From Vibrio sp. MedPE-SWchi (lineage in GTDB: Bacteria; Pseudomonadota; Gammaproteobacteria; Enterobacterales; Vibrionaceae), in assembly GCA_001874155.1 (NCBI GenBank), contig MPDB01000005.1:62001-126000 (forward strand): a stretch of 64,000 nt of DNA. The letters are read 5' to 3'. Positions 1 to 7,225 of this stretch are shown in pieces (within the stretch, counting starts at the first letter, position 1; every line of letters begins with the position of its first letter). The notes beneath the pieces were generated by a model that saw only the letters and a program-made list of their open reading frames with translations, made no database searches and was not told the DNA's origin. A program made the translations under genes and the position numbers.

Positions 1-362
1 ACCCAATCCATTTAGTATTTAACATCGTTCAAGTAGGCATATTTGCCAGTAGCCTTGGTCTCATCTTTTCACTTGCCAGCTGTTTTGTTCCTGAGGTTGA
101 AAAGATTCGTTCATTAGCAATGCGGCCTATTTTCTTTATCTCGGGCATATTTTTTAGCCTGCAAGATATCCCTAGAGAGTTTTGGCCTTACCTAACTTGG
201 AATCCTTTGCTTCATGCAGTTGAATTAACACGCTTTGCTGCGTACCCACACTATGGCAGTGAAGGGGTAAGCAGTTTTTATCTATCTATGTGTACCTTAA
301 TAAGCCTATTTTTTGCTCTAGCTTGTTATCACATCAGCTGGAAGCAAGCGATCAGTCGCTAA
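1..362 (+). CDS. ABC-2 type polysaccharide export permease, C-terminal part
   Basis: This reading frame is open from the left edge of the window, so only the last 119 or so residues are present. It encodes hydrophobic segments and a C-terminal layout typical of KpsM/Wzm permeases: a Met-Arg-Pro-Ile-Phe-Phe-Ile-Ser-Gly stretch, an amphipathic Pro/Trp-rich part, then a final membrane helix and a short basic tail. Such proteins form the inner-membrane channel of ABC exporters for capsule or O-antigen. The neighbouring KpsE-like gene 16 bp downstream and the ATPase gene at 16318 support this. The class is fairly sure; the exact subfamily cannot be settled without the N-terminus. Confidence 0.82.
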   Translation, partial: PIHLVFNIVQVGIFASSLGLIFSLASCFVPEVEKIRSLAMRPIFFISGIFFSLQDIPREFWPYLTWNPLLHAVELTRFAAYPHYGSEGVSSFYLSMCTLISLFFALACYHISWKQAISR

Positions 363-378
363 ATTTATAGACCATCCT

Positions 379-1806
379 ATGATTGAAAAAAAATTTTTAG
401 AATTCAAAAAGTCGGCTTCCAATGTAGAACTCAACGACATTGATTTTCTTGTTGCTAAGGCTGAACAGCTAGAAGCAAGTGAGCCTGAACTTTCCAAGAA
501 AATCCTGATTGAAGTAAATAACTTGAAAGCAGAGAAAAAGGGAGTTCAAAAAAAATCGCCAAATGCGAATGAGGTAACACATCCACTGCTGAAAGAAGAT
601 CAAATCTCGAAAAGAGTCATAGTTAAAACGAAAAAAACCGTTCAATTTTTTTTCCATTCACCACAAAAGTTTGCTAGACGATTCGTTGAAAAGGTAACAC
701 AGCTTAGAATCGCAAAGGCATTATTTCAATCTCCCTTCATTACATTAGTGGTCTTACCGAGTGTTTTGTTTTCAGGCTATCAACTCTTATGGGCTACAGA
801 ACGCTATGAGAGTCAGGCGCAAGTGATTGTTCAGCAACCTGATGGCATGGCAACAATGGATGCTTCAATGGCTTTGTTAACTGGTCTAGGCGTCAGTAAC
901 ACAGGTGTATCCGATACTGAACTCGTGAAAGCATATATTTACTCTAATGATATGTTGCATTATTTGGATAGCAAGCTCGACTTACGTAGTCACTATAGTG
1001 AAAGCTCGGTTGATCTGTTTAGCCGTATGAAAAAAGATGAAAGCAAAGAAGGTTTCTTAGCTTTTTATCAAAAGCATGTAGACGTGTACATCGAAAGTAA
1101 ATCTCAAGTGGTTTACATCTACAGCCAAGGTTTTGAACCTGATTTTGCACATAAGCTAACGCAAACTATTGTTGACCGTTCGGAATGGTTTATTAACTCC
1201 ATAGGTCATCAATTAGCAGAAGCGCAGTTAGAGTTCATAAAAAAAGAGCACCAAATTGTTGAAGATAAACTCGAAACAGCGCAGCGAAAACTGCTTCAGT
1301 TTCAACAACGATATAACTTGCTTGACCCTACAGCGGAAGGGTTAGCAATGCAGCAAATCACTTACACACTTGAAGGGCAGATAACTGCAAAAGAAGCTGA
1401 GCTAAAAGGCTTTAGTAGCATAATGAGTGCAACGGCACCTCAAGTTGTGCGCACTACGAATGAATTGAATGCTCTGAAAGCACAGCTTAAACGAGAACGA
1501 AGTAAGCTTTCAGATGAGAGCGGAATCAATATTCCAGTGAGTGAAATATTAGCAAACTTTACTGATTTAAAGATCAAAATGGAGTTAGCGTTACAAGCCT
1601 ATACTTCATCTCAGGTGTCGCTGGAAAAGTCAAGAATAGAAGCGTACAGGCAGCTTAAGTACTTGGTAGTGGTTGAATCAGCCACACAACCAGAAGAAAA
1701 CAAATACCCCTATGTTTTCTATAACGTAAGCCTTTTTGTACTGATTTCCATAATGTTATTTGCCGTCGGCCGAATCGTTTACTCAACTGTTCGAGAACTC
1801 AAATAA
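379..1806 (+). CDS. KpsE/Wzz-like capsule polysaccharide export inner-membrane protein
   Basis: The 475-residue product has a charged cytoplasmic N-terminal part (about 1-115), a membrane helix near 117-136, a periplasmic domain opening with a Tyr-Glu-Ser-x-Ala-x-Val-Ile-Val strand, a long coiled-coil-rich middle (about 275-430), and a second membrane helix near 446-470. This is the two-helix topology of the polysaccharide co-polymerase family used by ABC capsule exporters (KpsE, CtrB, BexC). These proteins link the inner-membrane transporter to the outer-membrane export channel. The N-terminal extension of about 100 residues is longer than I expect for KpsE. The ribosome site before the ATG is weak, so the start is less certain than the family. 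Confidence 0.85.
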   Translation: MIEKKFLEFKKSASNVELNDIDFLVAKAEQLEASEPELSKKILIEVNNLKAEKKGVQKKSPNANEVTHPLLKEDQISKRVIVKTKKTVQFFFHSPQKFARRFVEKVTQLRIAKALFQSPFITLVVLPSVLFSGYQLLWATERYESQAQVIVQQPDGMATMDASMALLTGLGVSNTGVSDTELVKAYIYSNDMLHYLDSKLDLRSHYSESSVDLFSRMKKDESKEGFLAFYQKHVDVYIESKSQVVYIYSQGFEPDFAHKLTQTIVDRSEWFINSIGHQLAEAQLEFIKKEHQIVEDKLETAQRKLLQFQQRYNLLDPTAEGLAMQQITYTLEGQITAKEAELKGFSSIMSATAPQVVRTTNELNALKAQLKRERSKLSDESGINIPVSEILANFTDLKIKMELALQAYTSSQVSLEKSRIEAYRQLKYLVVVESATQPEENKYPYVFYNVSLFVLISIMLFAVGRIVYSTVRELK

Positions 1807-1874
1807 CACCAAGAAATACCCCTCCAACAAGTTGAACAACGCATTTTTGCGTATATAGCAACGTATAAGGCTTA

Positions 1875-2786
1875 ATGAAAATGATTACTCCCCAAAATAG
1901 AAAAGGCATTATCCTAGCGGGTGGCTCAGGCACTCGTCTATACCCATTAACCAAAGTTGTTAGCAAGCAACTAATGCCAGTGTACGATAAGCCGATGATC
2001 TATTACCCGATCTCGAATCTGATGATGGCAGGTATCACGGAAATTCTGGTTATTTCAACGCCAGATGAACTACCACGTTTTGAGTCTTTACTAGGTGATG
2101 GTTCTCGTTGGGGAGTAAAATTTGAATACATTGAACAGCCAAGCCCTGATGGCCTAGCCCAAGCCTTCGTTCTTGCCGAAGAGTTTTTGAATGGCGCACC
2201 TGCTGCTTTAATTTTAGGTGATAACCTTTTTTATGGCCATGATCTAAATACTTCTTTACGTGCAGCAAGTGAGCGAACAGAAGGTGCGACCGTATTTGGT
2301 TATCATGTTGGTAATCCAGAGTCTTATGGTGTGGTTGAATTCAATGAATTAGGTAGGGTTTTGTCGATTGAAGAGAAGCCAAAAGATCCTAAATCCAACT
2401 ACGCTGTTCCTGGTTTGTATTTCTTTGATTCAAATGTTGTAGAGTTTGCTAAAAAAGTTAAGCCATCAGAGCGTGGTGAATTAGAGATTACTGATGTGAT
2501 TAATCAATATCTAGAACAAGGCACCTTGAATGTAGAGCTAATGGGACGGGGCACTGCTTGGTTAGACACTGGAACATTAGATGATTTACTTGATGCAGCC
2601 CTTTACATTCGTGCTGTAGAAAAACGCCAAGGCCTTAAGGTAAATTGTCCTGCTGAAGTAGCCTATCGCATGGGGTACATAGGACAAGAACATTTAAGAA
2701 AGATAGCAAAGTCGAAAGAGAAATCAGGCTACGGAAAGTACCTGCATAATATTCTGGATCATAACGTATATGCTTCGACAATCTAA
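1875..2786 (+). CDS. rmlA: Glucose-1-phosphate thymidylyltransferase RmlA
   Basis: RmlA makes dTDP-glucose from dTTP and glucose-1-phosphate, the first step to dTDP-L-rhamnose. The N-terminus shows the nucleotidyltransferase signature [11 protein letters not shown], followed by the conserved [15 protein letters not shown] stretch. Further on come ILGDN with the catalytic metal aspartate, and the EKP and GTAWLDTG motifs. At 303 residues it has full family length. Two in-frame ATGs (1875 and 1881) are possible; an AAGG at 1867 is nearer the ideal spacing for the second. rmlC follows after 24 bp. Very secure. Confidence 0.97.
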   Translation: MKMITPQNRKGIILAGGSGTRLYPLTKVVSKQLMPVYDKPMIYYPISNLMMAGITEILVISTPDELPRFESLLGDGSRWGVKFEYIEQPSPDGLAQAFVLAEEFLNGAPAALILGDNLFYGHDLNTSLRAASERTEGATVFGYHVGNPESYGVVEFNELGRVLSIEEKPKDPKSNYAVPGLYFFDSNVVEFAKKVKPSERGELEITDVINQYLEQGTLNVELMGRGTAWLDTGTLDDLLDAALYIRAVEKRQGLKVNCPAEVAYRMGYIGQEHLRKIAKSKEKSGYGKYLHNILDHNVYASTI

Positions 2787-2810
2787 GCTTTAGAGAACGG
2801 TAATAAAATC

Positions 2811-3356
2811 ATGAAATTCATAGATACAGAAATTGCAGATGTGAAAATTATTGAGCCTCAGGTATTTGGTGATGAACGAGGATTCTTTATGGAGACATTT
2901 AGGACGTCACTGTTTACTGAACATTGTGGTGAACACACGTTCGTACAAGAAAACCATAGTAAGTCGACCAAAGGTATTTTACGTGGTCTCCACTTTCAAA
3001 CTGAGAACGCTCAGGGAAAGCTTGTTCGAGTAACCCAAGGTGAAGTCTTTGATGTTGCCGTGGATATGCGTGAGGGCTCTTCAACTTTTGGGCAATGGGT
3101 TGGTGTAACACTTTCTGCAGAAAACAAGCGCCAACTCTGGGTACCAGAAGGTTTTGCTCATGGCTTTTATGTAACCTCTGATGAAGCTGAATTTGTCTAT
3201 AAGTGCACGGATTACTATAACCCTAGCGCAGAAGTTTCAGTCAAGTGGAATGACTCTGAGCTTCGAATCGAGTGGCCTCTAGGCTGCCAAGAGGAGCCTA
3301 TATTATCAAGCAAAGATGCTGATGGTATGAGCTTTAGAAACGCGCCGAAATTTTAA
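2811..3356 (+). CDS. rmlC: dTDP-4-dehydrorhamnose 3,5-epimerase RmlC
   Basis: RmlC epimerises C3 and C5 of dTDP-4-keto-6-deoxyglucose in the dTDP-rhamnose pathway. The 181-residue cupin has the family landmarks GDERGFFMETFR, QENHSKSTKGILRGLHFQ (with the catalytic His) and WVPEGFAHGFYVTSD, followed by the YKCTDYYNP segment with the catalytic Tyr. The length is normal. The stop codon overlaps the next ATG as TAATG, so translation is probably coupled to the downstream glycosyltransferase. Confidence 0.97.
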   Translation: MKFIDTEIADVKIIEPQVFGDERGFFMETFRTSLFTEHCGEHTFVQENHSKSTKGILRGLHFQTENAQGKLVRVTQGEVFDVAVDMREGSSTFGQWVGVTLSAENKRQLWVPEGFAHGFYVTSDEAEFVYKCTDYYNPSAEVSVKWNDSELRIEWPLGCQEEPILSSKDADGMSFRNAPKF

Positions 3357-4162
3357 TGTCTGCCCGAATTTTTGTCTCTATTGTTTCTCATTTACACCAT
3401 AGTATCTTAATAAACCTTGGATCAATGAGGGCTCTGGCTAAGCACTCTGACATAGAAGTGGTGTGCCGAGATAATCTTCCTGTTGAACCACTTAGATTAT
3501 CTTGCGCTAAATACGGCGTGCATTACGTAGCGAATGAAAAAACTCAAGGCTTCGCCGCTAATAACAACGCTAACTTTCTCTACTGTAGAGAGAAACTAGG
3601 CATGAGTGATGGCGACTTCTTTGTTTTATTTAATCCAGATCTCTACATAGTTGAAAAGAGTATTTCTTACGCAATTGACTGTTTGTTAAAAGGCAAGGAC
3701 GATTTTTACGTACCTAATTTGCTTCTTGATAAAGAAGAGCTAATGCAAGATGACAATATTCGAACATACCCTAGACTACCGGATTTTGTTAGAACCTATT
3801 GCTTTAACCAACGGCCTACAATGGTGTGCCGACAAAATGGACTACCAGTAGACAAGGACTATTGGGCAAGTTGTGCCTTGCTGGCAGTAAGAGCTGGTCT
3901 GTTTCAGAAAGTAGGTGGGTTAGATGAACGCTACTATATGTACTGTGAGGACATTGACTTGAGCTATCGCCTGCGTTTGGCTGGAGTTCGCTTTACTTAT
4001 CTAGGCAATATGAAGGCTATTCATCTACGTCGTCGCGATAGTAAGCGGTTTTTGACTAAATACTTTTGGTGGCATGTGGCGAGCGTATTTAAGTATAGCT
4101 TTAGTCGTAAAGAGATTTTAGCGCGAAAATCGAGGATTCTAGAGCGTGCAAAAATCCATTGA
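3356..4162 (+). CDS. GT2 glycosyltransferase, rhamnosyltransferase-like
   Basis: The 268-residue product is a GT-A fold family 2 glycosyltransferase. A nucleotide-binding N-terminal half ends in FVLFNPDLYI, where the Asp is the metal ligand. A central WASCALLAVRAGLFQKVGG segment and the EDIDLSYRLRLAG acceptor/catalytic motif follow. This layout resembles WbbL-type rhamnosyltransferases. Because the gene sits between rmlC and rmlD, rhamnose transfer is the natural guess, but donor and acceptor cannot be read from sequence. It starts on the TAATG overlap with rmlC and ends 17 bp inside the next gene. Confidence 0.85.
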   Translation: MSARIFVSIVSHLHHSILINLGSMRALAKHSDIEVVCRDNLPVEPLRLSCAKYGVHYVANEKTQGFAANNNANFLYCREKLGMSDGDFFVLFNPDLYIVEKSISYAIDCLLKGKDDFYVPNLLLDKEELMQDDNIRTYPRLPDFVRTYCFNQRPTMVCRQNGLPVDKDYWASCALLAVRAGLFQKVGGLDERYYMYCEDIDLSYRLRLAGVRFTYLGNMKAIHLRRRDSKRFLTKYFWWHVASVFKYSFSRKEILARKSRILERAKIH

Positions 4163-5111
4163 TATCGTTTTGGCAACTTACAACGGTGAGCGTTATCTAA
4201 AAGAGCAGATAGAGTCGATACAGAGTAATCAGCAATACGATATGTTGGTTGACCGATTGATAGTCGTTGATGACGGCTCAACAGACGGAACTAAGCAGAT
4301 TGTGTCTGCTATGGCTCAAGTTGACGACAGAATTGAATGGCACCTTAATCAAAGTGGAACACGTGGCACGGCGGCAAATTTTTCATTTGGTTTAACCCTG
4401 TCGACTGCTCCCTATCTGTTTCTATGCGATCAAGATGATGTTTGGTTGCAACACAAAATAACGACAAGCCATAGCGCGCTGCTTGCGCTAGAGAACAATG
4501 ACCAAAACGAACCAGCATTAGTCTTTAGCGACAAAAATATCGTTGATGATTCACTTAAGCTACTGTGTAGTAGTTATTTCAAACTAAAACGTATTGATTA
4601 CTCTTGGCATAAAACGTTCTCGCAGCTACTTCAGCAAAATGTGGCTTCTGGTTGTACTATGCACTTTAATCAAGCTTTACTAAGCCAATCGATACCAATG
4701 CCTAAAAAGGCCTATATGCACGATTGGTGGCTAGTATTGATGGCAAGCCAGTATGGAAAAATTGAGCTAATTCCTGAACCGCTCATTCTTTACCGCCAAC
4801 ACGATAAAAATGTTGTTGGTGCTAAAGCGAATTCCATATTTAGTCGAGTATTTAGAGCAAGGGCAGGTTGGACTGGGTTTAAAAAGAGCTTCCAGAAAAT
4901 CCAAGATCAAGCGAGTGCTTTATCACTGTATAAAGATGGAATTGAGTCTGACAACCTGACACTCAAGGCATTGGTTGAGTTTTACCACTTAAGCCGTAGG
5001 CAGCGATTAGGTGCAATCAACAACAAGATACTAACTCGAAGTAACTTTATCGGCCGTTGTGCTCTATTCGTCTTAGCTTTAATGACACCCGTTGAGCACA
5101 AAGCTGATTAA
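4146..5111 (+). CDS. GT2 glycosyltransferase
   Basis: The 321-residue family 2 glycosyltransferase starts with IDIVLATYNGERYLKEQIESI. VVDDGSTDGT follows near residue 40, and the metal-binding DQDD about 100 residues in. The middle AYMHDWWLVLMAS segment is common in rhamnosyl- and galactosyltransferases of O-antigen clusters. The start is a GTG inside the end of the upstream gene, with a GAGG about 9 bp before it; no ATG in a better position exists. It lies inside the rhamnose cassette, so a role in adding or branching at rhamnose is inferred only from position. Confidence 0.85.
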   Translation: MQKSIDIVLATYNGERYLKEQIESIQSNQQYDMLVDRLIVVDDGSTDGTKQIVSAMAQVDDRIEWHLNQSGTRGTAANFSFGLTLSTAPYLFLCDQDDVWLQHKITTSHSALLALENNDQNEPALVFSDKNIVDDSLKLLCSSYFKLKRIDYSWHKTFSQLLQQNVASGCTMHFNQALLSQSIPMPKKAYMHDWWLVLMASQYGKIELIPEPLILYRQHDKNVVGAKANSIFSRVFRARAGWTGFKKSFQKIQDQASALSLYKDGIESDNLTLKALVEFYHLSRRQRLGAINNKILTRSNFIGRCALFVLALMTPVEHKAD

Positions 5112-5169
5112 ATTCACTTGCCCATCAAGTGATGAAATTTTGAATCCTCTCCTTTAGGAATTCCCTCAA

Positions 5170-6069
5170 ATGAACATTTTGATTACCGGTAAAGGCGGCC
5201 AGCTTGCCTTGGAGCTAGAACAAACGAATCCTAGTATTCATCAAGGTCATTACTTTGATGCACACGCGTTGGATATTACAAACAAAGCACTCGTTTCTAA
5301 GGTATTTCAGCGAGTAAAGCCTGATGTGGTGATTAATGCTGCAGCATATACTGCCGTAGACAAAGCAGAAACCGACAAGCAAACCGCTTATGCCGTGAAT
5401 GAAACTGGAAGCGAAAATTTAGCGGTTATGTGTAAGGAGTTTGGCGCGAAGCTGATTCATGTATCGACTGACTTTGTTTTCGATGGTACGAAAACAACAC
5501 CTTATAAAGTTGCGGATACACCTAACCCGATTAATGTTTATGGTGACTCAAAGCTGCAAGGTGACATCAAGATCGATCACATTCTAGGATCGCAAGCAAC
5601 GATCATTCGCACAGCTTGGGTTTACTCGGCGAATGGCAATAACTTCGTGAAAACTATGCTGCGTTTAATGGCTGAAAAAGAGCAATTGGGCGTGGTGTAT
5701 GACCAAGTAGGCACACCAACGTGGGCAAAAGGGCTCGCATTAATGATTTGGTCATTAGTTGAAAAGCAAAGTGTTGGCGAAAAACAAAGCGAAGATGAAA
5801 ATTCAGCTTCAATTTATCACTGGACTGACGCTGGCGTGGCGTCTTGGTATGACTTTGCTGTCGCGATTCAAGAGTTAGCAATTGAAAAAGGCATGCTAGA
5901 AAAAGCCATTCCCGTTCGCCCTATTCCTGCTAGCAACTACCCAACACCAGCAAAAAGACCCAGCTTTAGTGTCATCGATAAAAGTGACGCTGAATTAGCC
6001 AGTGGCGTTTTAACACAACATTGGCGCAAACAACTTTCCGCAATGCTCGATGAGTTAAATCATCACTAA
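5170..6069 (+). CDS. rmlD: dTDP-4-dehydrorhamnose reductase RmlD
   Basis: RmlD performs the last, NAD(P)H-dependent reduction to dTDP-L-rhamnose. The 299-residue short-chain dehydrogenase-type protein has an N-terminal Rossmann motif (GKGGQLA), DVVINAAAYTAVDKAE, the catalytic VSTDFVFDG and NVYGDSKLQGD (Tyr-x3-Lys), and the C-terminal RPIPASNYPTPAKRPSFS substrate loop that marks RmlD. About 60 bp separates it from the previous glycosyltransferase, and 43 bp from rmlB. Confidence 0.97.
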   Translation: MNILITGKGGQLALELEQTNPSIHQGHYFDAHALDITNKALVSKVFQRVKPDVVINAAAYTAVDKAETDKQTAYAVNETGSENLAVMCKEFGAKLIHVSTDFVFDGTKTTPYKVADTPNPINVYGDSKLQGDIKIDHILGSQATIIRTAWVYSANGNNFVKTMLRLMAEKEQLGVVYDQVGTPTWAKGLALMIWSLVEKQSVGEKQSEDENSASIYHWTDAGVASWYDFAVAIQELAIEKGMLEKAIPVRPIPASNYPTPAKRPSFSVIDKSDAELASGVLTQHWRKQLSAMLDELNHH

Positions 6070-6112
6070 AAAATATAATAAAAATAATTTTAATTTTGAA
6101 TAAGAGTTAACT

Positions 6113-7195
6113 ATGAACCAACGTAGATTATTAGTTACAGGCGGCGCAGGCTTTATTGGCGCTAATTTTGTTCACTATTGGCTAGAGAACAACACACATG
6201 ATCATGTAGTGGTGCTTGATGCACTCACTTATGCAGGTAACGAAGCGAACTTAACGTCAGTAGAAGGCAATGCGAATTGCGCCTTTGTACATGGTGATAT
6301 TTGCGATACAGGATTGGTAGAGACACTGCTGAAAGAGCATAAGCTGGACACTATTGTACACTTTGCAGCAGAGTCACATGTAGACCGTTCTATTACTGGT
6401 CCTGATGCCTTTATCGAAACCAACATATTAGGCACCTACAGTTTACTAAAAGCAGCGAAACAGGTGTGGATCGATGAACCACAATCTGAAGGGAAGTCAC
6501 CTTTATCGCATCGTTTCCACCATGTATCGACTGATGAAGTTTACGGAACGCTCTCTCCAACAGATCCTGCCTTTACAGAAGAAACACCGTACGCGCCTAA
6601 CTCGCCTTACTCTGCTTCTAAAGCGGCATCAGATCATCTAGTACGTGCTTATCACCACACTTACGGCTTAGAAGTGACCACTTCTAACTGCTCAAACAAC
6701 TACGGGCCTTTCCACTTCCCGGAAAAGCTGATCCCATTGATCATCACCAATATTTTGTTTGATAAATCACTGCCAATTTATGGTGACGGCCAGCAAGTTC
6801 GTGATTGGTTATACGTAACCGATCACGCTCGCGGAATTGAATTAGTTCTAAACCAAGGACGACTGGGTGAAAACTACAACATTGGAGGCCACAACGAATG
6901 GGCTAACATCGACATTGTTAATGTTGTTTGTAAACTCATGAATGAAGCCTTTGCTGAAAACGCTGATTTGATTAAGCGATTCCCACAAGCGACTTTTGCC
7001 AAACAAGGTAAAGCGGAAGCGTTGATTACTTATGTAACAGACCGCGCAGGCCACGATCGCCGTTACGCCATTGATGCAACCAAAACCAACAATGAACTGG
7101 GCTATAAGCCAGTAGAGTCTTTTGAAACAGGTATCAAAAAGACCGTTGAATGGTATTTGGGTAATGAAGATTGGTGGCTTGCGTTAAGTAAGTAA
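6113..7195 (+). CDS. rmlB: dTDP-glucose 4,6-dehydratase RmlB
   Basis: RmlB converts dTDP-glucose to dTDP-4-keto-6-deoxyglucose with bound NAD. The 360-residue protein has the GGAGFIGANFVHY nucleotide loop, HFAAESHVDRSI, the catalytic STDEVYG, YAPNSPYSASKAASDHLVRA (Tyr-x3-Lys), and NNYGPFHFPEKLIPL. Length and motifs are standard. An AAGAG precedes the ATG. The order rmlA-rmlC-GT-GT-rmlD-rmlB differs from the common contiguous rmlBDAC cassette. Confidence 0.97.
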   Translation: MNQRRLLVTGGAGFIGANFVHYWLENNTHDHVVVLDALTYAGNEANLTSVEGNANCAFVHGDICDTGLVETLLKEHKLDTIVHFAAESHVDRSITGPDAFIETNILGTYSLLKAAKQVWIDEPQSEGKSPLSHRFHHVSTDEVYGTLSPTDPAFTEETPYAPNSPYSASKAASDHLVRAYHHTYGLEVTTSNCSNNYGPFHFPEKLIPLIITNILFDKSLPIYGDGQQVRDWLYVTDHARGIELVLNQGRLGENYNIGGHNEWANIDIVNVVCKLMNEAFAENADLIKRFPQATFAKQGKAEALITYVTDRAGHDRRYAIDATKTNNELGYKPVESFETGIKKTVEWYLGNEDWWLALSK

Positions 7196-7225
7196 TGAAT
7201 AAAGATTAGTTGGTGAGGCTGTATT

